DNA of 64,000 bases from Hemerocallis citrina (lineage: Eukaryota > Streptophyta > Magnoliopsida > Asparagales > Asphodelaceae): positions 199,806,600 through 199,870,599 of the forward strand of contig CM030364.1 of assembly GCA_017893485.1 (NCBI GenBank), written 5' to 3'. The position numbers were made by a program, and so were the translations under genes. Below the pieces are notes generated by a model. The model did not search any database. It was not told the DNA's origin and saw nothing but the letters and a program-made list of their open reading frames with translations. Positions 45,865-58,400 of the stretch are shown here, one piece after another. Position 1 is the first letter of the stretch; the number at the start of each line of letters is the position of its first letter.

Positions 45865-46635
45865 TGTTGGCTGTTTTAGTTCAAAACCCAAGATTCCCTC
45901 TTTTTCTTTAGTCCCACATTGGTGGGAATGACCACCATGTGAGTGTATATAATGCAAACCACTCTTTATCCCATTGTAGACTTGTGTGGTGTGGAGAGAA
46001 CTCGTGGGCCACACGCGCGCCGCCGCCGCCGCCCGGCCCGGTTCGGTTCGGCGCGCGTAGTGGGCACGGGTGTGCACGCCCGCATCTGCGGACACGAATG
46101 CCGATCCGAATTGCTCTTCGGGTTTGGGTTGAGGCCTAAAAATCATTTTGCTATTTGTTTTTATCCTTTGACTATTTCCTCCTAAAATGTTGGATCAGTT
46201 ATTCAGATCCGATTTTACTGGCCTCCTTCTCTCCCAACGTTCACACGTTCTTGTATCTTTATATTCCAAATTCCCTTCCTTTTTTGCTGAAACGGGAAAA
46301 AATCATATCGCATCTACAAAATGATTATCCTTCGTCGCTGCTTCCAAAAACCCTTCCTTCACTATTTCCGCTCTTTTCTTTTTCGCCTTCGTTCTGGGCA
46401 AGGCTAAGTTCGGGTCAATCTCTCGACGTTGTGTGCGACAGCGAGACGCCGGTGATACCGGGGGTTTTACCACTAGGAGCATCTGCGACGAGTCTGTACA
46501 TAAGACCGCGGATCAACTCTTAGGGCAGTGCGTTCCGCGCGACTTCCCCATAGGCCGGTAACTCTGTTTCAATTTATTTTATTTCTTATATCCAGTTTGG
46601 CAGAAATCAAAGATTCGAAGACAATTTCGCTAACA
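45865..46635 (+). repeat. 3' LTR of the Copia-type element
   Basis: 771 bp, about 97.5% identical by eye to the 5' LTR. Followed directly by the GAGAG target duplicate. Confidence 0.9.
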
Positions 46636-46640
46636 GAGAG

Positions 46641-47092
46641 TGTATCATATATGATGTAAAAACCTTTAAAAAGTCACCAGCAAATCTATCTTCCTTTCCA
46701 GAGTAGACTCTCAAGCCTTCAATTCTAAACATTTAGTTGGCTCTGTTAGGTTTAACAAAAACCAGATAGTAAGCATGCATGTTTAATTTAATTCTCTACT
46801 ATATCATGGTTTTTAGTTTTTTTTGCTTTGTTTTGTTTTGTTTTGTGGATTAATTTATCCTAAGAAAACTAACAGATTTTTGTTGCATCATGTCCCCCAA
46901 AATTAAAATACATGATAACATTCACCTCTTCTATCAACTTTTTACTTTTACATAAATCCACAAGAAGATTTATGAAGGGAAAGGAGCATACACGAGTATT
47001 CAATGATTGAGGTGCTGCCTAAATGTAAAATGCTCTCTCTAGTATAGTCTCTACTAACCTCTTCTCTTGTGTGTGGCTGGCTACTTTATGTT

Positions 47093-47123
<31 letters not shown>

Positions 47124-48335
47124 TTATTATTTCCCAAATAAATTGACCAAATTATCTTTAAAATCTTAAAATTTAGAACAACATAAGCTTTTAAAATTCT
47201 GCTAGTAGATCATTTGTGTTCACTTAAATAATAAGATATTTTCCACCAAACAGTAACCAATATGGTAGATATATGCAAAATAAACTACTATATTGGTACC
47301 CCTATTGAAACCCAATGCTAGCTGTAAAAATATCACATCTTTTATCAAGTAATCAATCAACCTCACCTCACCTCACCTAAGTAAGTGCATGAAATTTAAA
47401 GTCAGGCCCCCTAATCTAAGATATATATTACAATTAGTCGGAGGCAAACCCCATAAGCTTCAAGCACACATCAGAGATCCCCGTCGCGAATGTCATCGAT
47501 CCAGCTATAATCCGAAATCGGGTTCGAATACATTACAAAGTAACAAAACCAAGATTAATCCAAAATTAGAACGAGAGATGGAGATGAAGAGGACGGAGAG
47601 GGAGAGAGAGAGAGAGAATGCAATGAAGTTTTGGAAGGTTTATCAACAATTGTATGTGCAATACACACTTAAATTAACTCTGGTTATCTCAGCCGTCAAT
47701 TAGTTGATCAATTAAAAAAATGGAAGGTTGGGTTTTGTTATGGACAGATTTATTCTTACTTTTTTATAATAGAAATAGATATTCAACAGTACATAGTACT
47801 AATTGTATGTTCTTCATATTTTTTATTCGTGGTTAGAAACTCCAAAAGCATTTGTATGAACACATTAACTGCTACGAATAATATACTTTTAAAAATAACA
47901 AAAATTAAGAAATGTTTGTACATGTCACCATGTATCAACCCTAAATTCAAAAAGGTTTAAGATGAAAAGTAGCCAAAGTTTATCTTAATTTTCAAATAGC
48001 AGTGAATTTTTTTCTAATACTGAAATAGCATCCAAAATTTTTATAATTGGACCAAATATCATCCGCAGTTAAGTTTTCCGTTAAGTTAATAGAATATTTA
48101 CCGAATATACCTCTTAACGGGTTTAAACCTGTTAAGAAGAGTGTGAAATATCGAAATTATCTTAATCTACTTCTACAAATTATAAGATCCACCACCATCT
48201 CCACCACCGACCACCATCTCCATCACCTCCATCTTCTTTAACCACTATCTCTATCACCTCCGAAATTCATCACCATCACCTTCATCTCCACCATTTTTTT
48301 TTAAAAAAGAAATCAAAACAAGAAAAAATGAAAAA
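46641..48335. other. Spacer with TTC and CCACCAT microsatellites
   Basis: No gene. (TTC)n at about 47091-47121, (CCTCA)n at 47361-47376, AG-rich run at 47590-47618 and CCACCATCT-type repeats at 48187-48290. Confidence 0.5.
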
Positions 48336-48340
48336 GAAAT

Positions 48341-48798
48341 TGATGCTGCTGATTTAGAGGTGTGAGCAACATATGTGAGCTCTTATTATTTGTAGAGGGA
48401 GAGACAGATCTCAACCACAGATCTGGATCTGAGATGAAGATTTTGTGAGGAGCAGGAAAAGGGGTGTTGTTGGTAGTTGGCCTCCCTGAACACCTGCTAA
48501 AAATGCCTAGAAACACCGGGAGAGATCCCGACGATAGGCCCTCCGACGGTTAGTCAGTTACTAGGAAAAAGGTGGAGGCAGGGTTTCAGTGGAGAAAATG
48601 GCATTTCCTCTGGAAAGGAGGTGACTGCCTGGTATTTATAGGCAGAGAGAGGGGACCCTAATAGGCCAGGCTGACCCTCTCTCTGTGGGTCTGACCGGTA
48701 AAAGGCCCATAGGGTCTACAGGCCCGGTTATCAGGGATTCACGCATCATGAGGAGATTAAACGGCTCAAATTGAGGGGCTGAAATTTTACCCACATCA
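48341..48798 (-). repeat. 3' LTR of the Tat/Retand-like element
   Basis: 458 bp, direct repeat of 60933-61389. In element orientation it begins TGATGTGGGTAAAA and ends GCAGCATCA. The pair is visibly more diverged than the Copia pair, so the element is older. Confidence 0.88.
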
Positions 48799-48816
48799 TA
48801 GGCCCCCCACTCCTAG
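48799..48816 (-). promoter_or_regulatory. Polypurine tract
   Basis: On the minus strand AGGAGTGGGGGGCC directly precedes the 3' LTR, the primer site for plus-strand DNA synthesis. Confidence 0.75.
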
Positions 48817-48984
48817 AGGGCTAGGTGCATCTGCTTTCAAAGAGTAGTCTAATCTTGTGAAAGAGGAGTTCAGCCAGAGAGTGTGCCTGAGAGTAGTGCG
48901 ACGGATCTTCGCAGAACATGCGTGAAATCGACCTCGGAGTCTGTAGCGCCGAGCTCCCAGGAGGAAGTTCCGAGCCGAACGCTG

Positions 48985-50230
48985 AGCATCGAGCATCGAG
49001 TTTAGCGCGAAAGCTAGGAGCTTGCTCGAGGTTAAGATCGAGTGTCATGCGCCGAGCGCCGAGGGTCAAAGACGGGACTGGCTCGAGGTCAATGTCAAGC
49101 GTCGAGCCCAGTGATCTTGTATGAAAGACAGATGCTGGCTCGAAGTTAATGCCGAGCGTCGAGCTTTATGAGCTTGAATGAAAGACAGGAGCTTGCTCGA
49201 GGTTAATGTCGAGCGTCGATCCCTGTGGCCTTATATGAAAAACAGATGCTGGCTCGAAATGAATGCCGAGCGTCGGGATCTGTGAGCTTGAATGAAAGAC
49301 AAGAGTTTGCTCGAGGTTAATGCCGAGCGTCGAGATCTGTAATCTTGTATGAAAGTCAGGATCTTGCTCGAGGTTAATGCCGAGCGTCGGGCTTTCTGAG
49401 CTTGAATGAAAGACAGGATCTTGCTCAAGGTTAATGCCGAGCGTCGGGCTCTGTGAGCTTGAATGAAAGACAGGAGATTGCTCGAGGTTAATGCCGAGCG
49501 TCGGACTTTGTGAGCTTGAATGAAAAACAGGAGATTGCTTGAGGTTAATGTCGAGCATCGGGCTCTGTAAGTTTGAATGAAAGATGGGAGCTTGCTTGAG
49601 GTTAATGCTGAGCATCGGGCTTTGTGAGCTTGAATGAAAGACGAGAGCTTGTTTGAGGTTAATGCCGAGTGTCGGACCTTGTGAGCTTGTATGAAAGACA
49701 GGTGCTGGCTCGAAATTAATGTCAAGCGTCAGGCTCTGTGAGCTTGAATGAAAGATAGGAGCTTGCGAGCGTCGAGCTCTGTGTGCTGAATGAAAGACAA
49801 TAGCTTGCTCGAGGTTAATCCCGAACGTCGAGCTCTGTGATCTTGTATGAAAGACAGGAGTTTGCTCAAGTTTAATGCCGAGCGTTGGGCTCTGTAAGCT
49901 TGAATGAAAGACAAGAGCTTTCTCGAGGTTAATGTCAGGCGTCGAGCCCTGTGATCTTGTATGAAAGACAGATGCTGGCTTGAAATTAATGCCGAGCGTC
50001 GGGCTCTGTGAGCTTGATTGAAAGACAGGAGCTTGCTTGAGGTTAATGCCGAACGTCGGGCTCTGTGAGCTTGAATGAAAGACAGAAGCTTGCTCGAGGT
50101 TAAGGCCGAGTGTCGAACCTTGTGATCTTGTATGAAAGAAAGAAGTTTGCTCGAGGTTAATGCCAAGCGTCGAGCCTTGTGAACTTGTATGAAATACAGA
50201 TGCTGGCTCGAAGTTAATGCCGAGCATCGA
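48985..50230 (-). repeat. Tandem array A, 57-bp unit, 353-codon open frame
   Basis: About 21 units of 57 bp (GAGCTTGAATGAAAGACAGG, then CTTGCTCGAGGTTAATG and CCGAGCGTCGGGC). Because 57 is a multiple of three, the minus strand stays open for 353 codons (50227-49166) as a 19-residue repeat, VFHSSSQSPTLGINLEQAP and variants. Units differ by 5-15%, and one unit near 49760 is shortened. The array lies between the antisense gene and the 3' LTR. It could be translated but is more likely a hypervariable 3' region; satellite-like arrays of this sort are known from Tat-group elements. Confidence 0.85.
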
Positions 50231-50929
50231 GTGAGTTATACTTGGGAATTTTTTTAGGAAACTTGGCCATAGTTGACATGTGTTCAGGTCGTGGGCTTAT
50301 GACGTTATGGTTGTGGAAATCGAGGCGTCGATATCTCATCCACCGTTGGATCAAGATCAGAAGGCTGAGATGACTTTGCGGACTTCGATGCGTTTTCCCT
50401 TGCCTATATATGCCTCCAGGCCCTCCACCCCCCATATCATTTTTCACCTTTCTCTCGTTACCTTCCAACGCTTCTCTCTCTAGGCACTATTCAGTCACCG
50501 GTGGTAGGTTCTTCGGCGTATTCTCCAGCACCGATAAATAAGTTAGTAAATTTACCATTATCTCGAGGGCTCTGTCCAATTCTTTGGCCTCTATGTTTGA
50601 CCGGGGTGTGTCTAACCGGGGCAGTGCCGATCGTCTCAGCAACTCCTCGGACTGGGTGGCATTCGAAGAGGGTATGAAAGTGTACAATCTTGAGTCGCTT
50701 TGAACTCGCAAGCCCTTCGTCGTGGAGTCTAGCAAACTCTGAGGAAGGTGTCAAAGAGGTGGACGCGGTTGGCGAGGGAGAAGTGGATGGCGAGGCGAAG
50801 GAGATGGGGAGGAGGATGAGCCCCAAACCGAGCCATTCGCTCTGAAGATTACTCGAAGGAATAAGCTAAAGTGGACTCTTACAGACAACCCTAAGGACCC
50901 ACCCGAATTTCTCCCGAACACGGACTAGA

Positions 50930-53480
50930 TGTTCCCTATCTCGCGCAACTGGGTTCAATTAGGATTTACAAGGACGATATTGAGGACAAAGTTCGATATA
51001 GAGTGTAGCCCTCTTCTTTGGGCCGATCAAAATTGAAGATTGATGAGGAGCAGTGCGTAGTGGCGAGCACTTATCTTTCCCTAATATTGGCGAGATATTT
51101 CATTCCCCTAGAGTATGAGTTAATGGTGCCGAGCCCTGGGCTTCGACCCGCTGACACCCTATCCGAATAGTTTTGCATGTTTCTGGTTGATGCATTCGAT
51201 TCAGGGTTAAGACTACCTTTGCATCCGTTTGTGAATGATGTGTTAAACTGGGCTAGTCTAATTTCTATGCAGTATGATCGCAATTCTTGGAAGCAGTTGA
51301 TGTGCTACATCCTGCTTAGCGAAAAGAGAGGGGTGCTGCTGAAGCTGAAATATTTCTGAGCCGCCCTTAGTGTGAGTTTGTCGTCGACGCATGAGTGCAT
51401 ATATTATGTCTCCCTTCGGCCTTATAACCGAGTCGTTCATGGTCACCTGGATTCTATTAAGAGGTGGAAGAATAGGTACTTCATTATTCGGAGTCCAACT
51501 CCATGAGATATTCCGACTGCATGGGCCTTCTACAAACCGAATCTCAAGCGTCCAAAGGGAAGGAGCTTACAAAACAAGAGTGGGACGGCATGAAACGGGT
51601 CACCGGGGGCAAGAGCATTCGTTGGCAGACCGTGCACGAGAGACACCTAGCTCGGATTGGACTGAACCATGTCAATCCCTATATGTTTTTCGTTTCCTTT
51701 TTTCTTGCATCTTTTTTCCTTCGTTCTCACAACATCGATCTTCTTTTGCAACAATGTACGACGACAAGATTCATTGGAGGAGGGCTCCGTTGGAGAAGAA
51801 GGATGTCCAACAATCGAAGACAAGAAGAAACCACCTAAGGAAGGATCTGAAGGGACTTCCGGTCCGAAGTCTAAGAAGTTGAAGGCTTCCACGGTACCGG
51901 GGACTCCGAGGTCGACGAAGATGGTACTGAACTCCTGCAACCTTAAGGTTGCTGAGCTACTGACGAAGGGTGTCCTGCCCCTAAAGCCCTCGGACCATGA
52001 GATCTTCGGAGAAGCTGGGCTCCTATCATGGGCCCCTGACTGGTCGGTGAAGGTAGCAGACTCGCTGGTCGAAGGACCCATAGTGGTCGAGGTGGTGGAG
52101 CACCTCACCACGCCCCGCGATTAGGAGGGGTTTGCCACCGAGACAAATGAGTTACACTACATGAGGTGGGCTCAGGTCAATATGGTGGTAAGTGCTAACG
52201 AATTTCGTAACTTCAATTTCTTTTCTCGTGTAAATTTCTAAGTCTTGGCCACTTGTTTACATGCAACAATTACCGGGGCCCAGTTGAGGAGACTGCACAC
52301 TCTGGAGCTCTAGCGGGTAGTAAAAAATTGCTCAGCGTTATGAGCGTGAAATGAAGGAGCAAAAGATGCGGGCCGATGAAGTCAAAACTCTCGAGCGGGC
52401 TCTTCGGGCGGATCTAACATCTCTTATCGAAAGACAAGCTCAAAGGAAGAAGGAGATGGAAGCTGAGATTGAGAGGAAGCTCAAGGAGGTGAAGATCGCC
52501 GCTATGGAAAAGGTCATCGAGTCCAAGAACAAGGCCTACCATCGGGCCATTGAGCACATGCTTCGCCGGTATCCCCAATGTAACCTCGGGGAATTTCATT
52601 ATTCAATGAAGTTCGATGAGTCTCCGCCAACCCCTTGGGGAGATGAAGAGGAGGACGATGGTCGCCAGCCTGGTGAGGAGGAGGAACAACCAGTGGTTGA
52701 CCCCGAAGCCGACGTTGCGGGGAACGATGAGGTGCTCCATTCCACTCACAAGTAGCTTTTTCCCGCTTTTTTTTTTTTTGTATTTGTCAAACGCAGACTG
52801 GCCACCGCACTTTTTGTACCATTTTTGAATGAATGGAAGCAACTTTTTTGGGCCAACATTTTTGTTGGGGGCTTTTCGTATTTGGCCAAGCCTATGAGGC
52901 TCAGAATGATTTTGTTTTTTTTTATGTCAGATGGTCAACCATGTTTTGTCCGACCCTTGTAACGCTGAGCTTGAATGCCTTGGGGATCAGGTGAATTTCC
53001 TAGAGGCTAATTTGGTGCGCTATCGCAAAGAAGCTAGGGACCAGGAAGCGGCCCTTACTTACTTCATGAACAGGTCAAAAGAACTGAGTTTGGAATCGGC
53101 CAGTCTGAAGATGATGATTTTTCGACTGAGGCCTTGGTGACGCTGAGCCCGAGTGGTCGAGATCTCTTGCTTCCATTCAATGCCCCGCTTCAGATTTGTT
53201 CCTTCGCAAGGAGATAGTAGAGAAAGAGTTAGAGATTCGGATATTGAAGATAATGCTCGAAGTGGGTGGATCCCGAACCCGTTCTTTCGGGAGTGGTTGG
53301 CCCTCTGATAGGGGCCCATCTTTGACCTTGAGGCTGGTGCTGCTACTGAAACTGGGTGACGCTCAGATTTCTGTTGCCGAAGCATCCACCTTAACATCTC
53401 CTAAGGATCTTGATGGGCTCGTCGGCGAGCAAACACGTTCGGTTGGGCTCAAATTGGTTAGTGTCAGGTTTAATGTGTAA
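50930..53480 (+). pseudogene. Antisense ORF of the Tat element, Transposase_28-like (PF04195), broken
   Basis: On the strand opposite gag-pol, frames read YFIPLEYELMVPSPG, DAFDSGLRLPLHPFVNDVL, WKQLMCYILLSEKRGV and RVVHGHLDSIKRWKNRYFI (about 51090-51480), the pattern of the so-called putative gypsy-type transposon domain. A Lys/Pro-rich linker and GVLPLKPSDHEIF follow (51670-52124). Then come a charged coiled coil (MKEQKMRADEVKTLERALRA, 52351) with HYSMKFDESPPTPWG and an acidic tail, and a further coiled coil at 52931-53140. Several stops and frameshifts break it. Its original end was separated by the LTR insertion at 53487. Function in the retrotransposon life cycle is not known. Confidence 0.7.
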
Positions 53481-53486
53481 GATCCC

Positions 53487-53775
53487 GCAAAATAGTATAT
53501 AACTATTTTGTACATTAATCCGTGCACAATTCAGAGTCACACGTATTATTGGATTCTTCTTAATTTTGATTGAGTAAATACTGAGACATATTATTTGATA
53601 TGTTTTGAACCCGACAGTGGTACAATTGTTGAACCAGAGTTGGAATAATTTCTCAATTAAATTGTACATTTGTCTCAACTATAATCGAGACGGAACGTAT
53701 AGTGTTTCTATAATAAAAAAATGATTTATTATATAAATACATTTTTTTTAAGTATTATGTATACAATTGTTGTTA

Positions 53776-53806
<31 letters not shown>

Positions 53807-56800
53807 ATAATTATACATACAAACCAAACCCTAAAACAACTAGTAAAATTATGAGCTTGGTTTTGAAGTATGGTCACCCCCCCACCCACCACCTCCACTC
53901 CCCCTCCCCCCTCCATTAATAAAACTCTAGATTTTATTTTTTCAAGTCATTTTTCTTCCATTTTTCTAAGCTTACAATCAAACCTCATATTTTCAAATTT
54001 CTCTTTTTCCCTTTTCTAAGTTCCTACACTCCAAATTTATTGTCTCAAGCTTGACTTGGAAGTTGGAGAGAAAGCATACAAGAAAGGAGCAAGAAGCTAG
54101 GAAGAGGAGGAGCCAAACAAAGAGAAAGAGGAGAAGAGATCATCAACAAACTTCATAGTGGATGTCTTTCTAAACTCTATACTTGTGCATTATTTTTGTG
54201 TGTGTGTATATGAGAAGTTGCTGATTTAAGGCTAGATAAATGGCATAAATAAAATTTTGTATTTTAAACTTAAGTTCTTGAGCTAAGAATGCTAATTGAT
54301 AGGAAAAGATATAATCTTGAGAAGAATTAGCATGATTTGATTAGAAAATCATAACTTTGTGCCATTATGGGATTTAGACTTCAAATTTTTACAGTAGCAT
54401 CTTGATTGTGTTCCTATAAACTCCACCAAATTTCATAATTTTTTAATATGATTTGATATTTTAATAAATTCGAATATATTGCTGGTGTGAGATAAGTTTT
54501 CTTCTCTATTTGAATCTAGCATGTTTGAATTATGAAAATCATATCTCCTTGTATATCATGAATTTAGAGTTAAAATTTTTACCGTAGGTTCTTTTACATG
54601 TCTATATAATTCTCCAAATTTTCATAATTTTTGGATGATTTTTGATATTTTTAGAAAATGCTACATCTATATTGGGTAATGAAAATATTAAACTGTCTTT
54701 CGATTCTGTTTCAAGAATTTGTGTTCAGTTTGGAAATTCAATCATTACAAAATATAAGAATTCTTGAGCTGGAATTTGTATGCATGTTCCATGTATGTTT
54801 CTACAGCAATCCCACGTTTTTTGGTAATTTTTTTAGATGATTTTTTGTTTAACAAAAATCATGTTTCTATATTGAGATAAAAGTGTTTCAGCTCTATTTT
54901 CATTATGAGTACTAGTTACCGTGGAAAGCATAACTCCATGATAAAAGGGAATTTGAACTTATATTTTTAACTGTTGTATCTTAAGTCGGTGCGGAACACT
55001 ACTACCAAGTTTCATAATTTTTGAATAACAATTGCTATCTCTTTAAAATACAACTTGCTGATGTTGTTAAGAAACAATGTAGTTGTTGTTTGGTAATTTG
55101 CATCATATTTAAATTGTCATAACTTTCTGTATACTTGGAGTTTTGAGCTAATTTTTGGTTATGTACTGCCTATATGCATACCAAATTTTATGAGATTTTG
55201 AGATCATGGCTATTTTTAACTGAGTTTTAACCATACACTGGTGGATAGTTTCTGCATAACTGAATTTGTATACATATCAGTATGAGGTCATTTTCATCAC
55301 TCAAATGACTTATTTTGAGGAAGTTTCTAACTAAGAAAGTAAGTAGATTAAAAGAACTTTATGTAGAATCTAAAAATATTGAATTTCATTAAGTAATTAA
55401 TTGTGATTTTTACGACTAGCACTAGTCGTAGGATTGGATGAATAAGTTACTGTTTTGGGAATATGTAAGTCATTGTTATATTAAGGCTATATAATGGAGT
55501 TAGATAGTTATTAGTTAGCTTATAGATCATGAATTGAACATGTTTGAATTGGACTTATGAATGTCTAATGTATTGAGATGTGTATGGCTATGTAAATTAT
55601 CATGTTGTTTGCCTAAGGTAATGGTCATCACCCTAGGACTATCAATCCATTTGACCCTTGATAATTAGTAACATTTCACCTCGAGATGCTATGGATGAAG
55701 ACAGTATTCATGCGCCGGCAGATTGTTACCCATGGAGGCATTGATCGTGGAACGGAGACGGGGTCGAGACCCAAGTAAGAGGTGATTGACGATCGACGAA
55801 GGTCGAACCGTCAATCTCACTGGGCCAAGTTTGGGCCAAGTTGGGCCAACTCTTGATCCTGGTCTTGGGGCCATGTTGGTTTCCTTAATGCTTTGTGAAT
55901 TTGGGTAAAGAACTAGGTTTTTTTTTACTACCAAGTAATCGGCTGGTAATCAATAATTTCTACACAATTAAGATCAGTAGTTGCTTAACCAGGACAAGTA
56001 ATAGTATCCTAAGACTAGAGCATATCACTGATTGTTAGGGCATGCACTAGTCTGGTGGTTGTACTCACCTGTCAAGGGGACACGTGCGGTGCCGTCTCGC
56101 CTATCAGGGGGCACAAGCAACATAGTCTCGTCTGTTTATTCCTGGGGTCTAGTGATAAGAACGGGAAGTGCATCCTATAATTCTCCTGTCGAAAGTTAAG
56201 AATGGATCCTAAGAATCCGTCAAGTTCTATGTTGTTTAATACAGACAGAGAGCTAGAGTAAGACTCAACTTTGCGAGTAAGGCTATAGGCGTCTCGGTAA
56301 GCGAGGGTTACCACGGGGCCCCCATTATGTTCGTAGCAACTTTTGGGTGAGGTCCGGAGCAGTGGGACTGCAGGGACCGGGCATAATGGAAAATAGGGAT
56401 ACCACTGCTGATTGCAGAGGCAGGATTTAGGCCGAACAGTTGCAACCTCACCAGTCACTAGATGAATGTCAGGAACGGAAAAGAGTACAAGAGTAAGATG
56501 CATAGCGAGGGATGTGATCTAGAGACTGAACTCTTTGGAAAGTATGTAGTATGAGATGCATATGTTTCCAATGAAGTTGCATTTGGAAAAGTATGTAGTA
56601 TGGGATGCAAACGTTTCCAAATAAATTGCATTAGAGTAATTGCATTGCGTGTATTTGGAATTGTGCATTAGACTATAGGGTATGACATACACTAACATTT
56701 GTGATTTGACTACACATTTTTTCTTTTGCATCAAATTTTAGTTGTTGAGTTTTGGAAAGTCGCTGGTTTTATCGGCATTACGTCAATTGCATTCAACTGA

Positions 56801-57136
56801 CGTGCTCACAGGTTATTAGTTGTTGGATTGCTGATCGTGGAATATGGAACTCGAGCTGCGGGGAGTAATTAGTGGAAGATGTTGTCCAATGTGTTCCAGA
56901 GATTTCTGTTTGTAGTACAATATGAGATCATAAATTTTGTATAGTAAATTCATTTGATGTAATTTATGTGAATTCATGATGTAATTCTATGATGAACAAA
57001 TTTGTATTTGTAATAACAATGGTGGCAATATAAAGTTTTAAATTTCTTGTGACTTTACAGTGTTTGGACTCATTTGAAGGAAATATTCTGTCTTGTGTCT
57101 CAAGTTTCGGGTATTGGGAATTCGGGGCGCCACATA
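53487..57136. mobile_element. Nested long LTR-like insertion in the Tat element
   Basis: It starts near TGTAAGATCCCG and ends TTCGGGGCGCCACA, matching the inverted style of Tekay-type LTRs. It separates the antisense gene's coding part from its apparent 3' end (57137-57300). About 3650 bp, AT-rich, with a (GTATGT)n tract at 53780 and a C-rich block at 53877-53913. No coding domain. Flanks TAATG and TAAGA match only partly, so the 5-bp TSD is unproven. Long solo LTR is the best reading. Confidence 0.55.
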
Positions 57137-57735
57137 AGACCCCTCAAGCGGAAGTGTAGGCCGATTTTGTATTGGTTGTAACTTTCATATTTAGTGTAAC
57201 TTTGTAGTAATCACATCCCCTATGGCCCTGCCGAATGTATTGATGAACCTCTATATGTTGTAATAAAATGATCCTTCCGCTTTTTTAGCTCGGCTCTGAT
57301 ATGGATGTGTTGGCGAGGCAGACCTGTCGCATGGAGACATTTCATCTTCCGAGGACATTGAAGGACTGGAACATGGAGACGTATCGTCTTCCAAGTCATA
57401 AATGCGCCTTGTTGGAAGGTGAAACGTTTGGGCCTTGGAAGACGTATCGACGCCGTTCCTGGTCATTGGATGTGAGCGAGTGGTGGGGATTCGTCCACGT
57501 CAGCGTTATGATTATCGAGTTCCCCACTCCCCTTAGGCTATATGACCCTTCCCCCATCCACTTCTCATTTCTCAGTTCTCTGAGAGCTCTCATGACTGGT
57601 GGTTCTCCTATTACCTGCTGACAGTTAGGGGCAGTGACAATGAAGGCTGCTTTATCCCTGGCCGTCAGTGGGTGAAAGAGGGACTAACTTGGGGCATGGA
57701 GTTCGAGGTTCTTGTTGTAGGCGAGAGCCGCAAAT
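57137..57735. other. 3' end of the antisense gene and spacer
   Basis: Coding-like CCTCAAGCGG and then AT-rich 3'-UTR-like DNA with AATAAAATG near 57264 continue the + strand antisense gene. The following 400 bp has no recognised domain. Confidence 0.4.
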
Positions 57736-57739
57736 ATAA

Positions 57740-58400
57740 TTAAAACTTTTGCAATGGTTGAGGTCCAAGTTCAATGCCGAAAGGAGGGGGACTTGAGAGG
57801 CTGAGAAATTTCTCACTAGTATTTGAGGTTGACGCCGAGCATCGAAGGCCTAAGAGATTGAGGAATCTCTCACTAGTGTTTGAGGTTGACGCCGAGTGGC
57901 GAGGGGCTGAGAGATTGAGGAATCTCTCGCTAGTGTGGAGAGTGTACGCCGAGCGGTGAGGACGTGGGAGATTAAGGAATCTCTCATTAGTGTTTGAGGT
58001 TGACACCGAGCGGCGAGGGCCTGAGAAATTACGGAACCTCTCGCTAGTGTGGAGAGTCGAAGCCAAGCGGTGAGGACTTGAGAGATTGAGAAATCTCTTG
58101 TTAGTGTGGAGAGTCGATGTCGAGTGGCGAGGACTTGAGAGATTGACGTAGAGCGCCGAGCGCCGGGCTTAGCGGGAAAGCTAGGAGCCTGCTCGAGGTA
58201 AATGTCGAACGTCGAGCTTGTGCGAAAGCTAGGAGCTTGCTCAAGATTAATGCCGAGCACCGAGATTGTACGAAAGCCAGGATCCTGCTCGAGGTGAATA
58301 TTGAGCACCGAGCTTGCACAAAAACCAGGAGCTTGTTCGAGATTAATGTCGAGCGCCGAGCTTAACACGACAGACAGGGGCTGGTTAGAGGATGACGTCG
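57740..58400 (-). repeat. Tandem array B, 57-bp then 48-bp units
   Basis: From 57785 to 58140, 57-bp units carry GAGATTGAGGAATCTCTC (starts at 57854, 57911 and 57968). From about 58140 to 58370, 48-bp units carry GAAAGCTAGGAGCTTGCTCG and TGTCGAGCGCCGAGC. The 48-bp units resemble array A and the array A left edge near 48985. Minus-strand frames again stay open (108 and 215 codons) with repeat peptides such as TSNTSERFLNL. It lies directly after the integrase. Confidence 0.8.

Larger units (their letters stand above)
40723..46635 (+). mobile_element. Copia-type LTR retrotransposon, non-autonomous
   Basis: Two direct LTRs (40723-41494 and 45865-46635) start TGTTGGC and end GCTAACA. GAGAG flanks the element on both sides (40718-40722, 46636-46640). 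A purine tract (GGTTTTGGGGGGGGAT) precedes the 3' LTR. Of the polyprotein only a Copia RNase H stretch is visible near the 3' end. The LTRs differ by about 19 substitutions and one indel over 772 bp by eye, so the insertion is fairly recent although coding capacity is lost. No primer-binding site is recognisable after the 5' LTR. Confidence 0.88.

Noticed and set aside
49166..50227. A 353-residue repeat protein as a genuine gene
   Set aside because: The frame exists only because the 57-bp unit is a multiple of three; the array sits in a retrotransposon 3' region and has no domain. Kept as a repeat with a finding.
48985..50230. CRISPR-like array
   Set aside because: Units are contiguous 57-bp repeats without unique spacers, in plant nuclear DNA.
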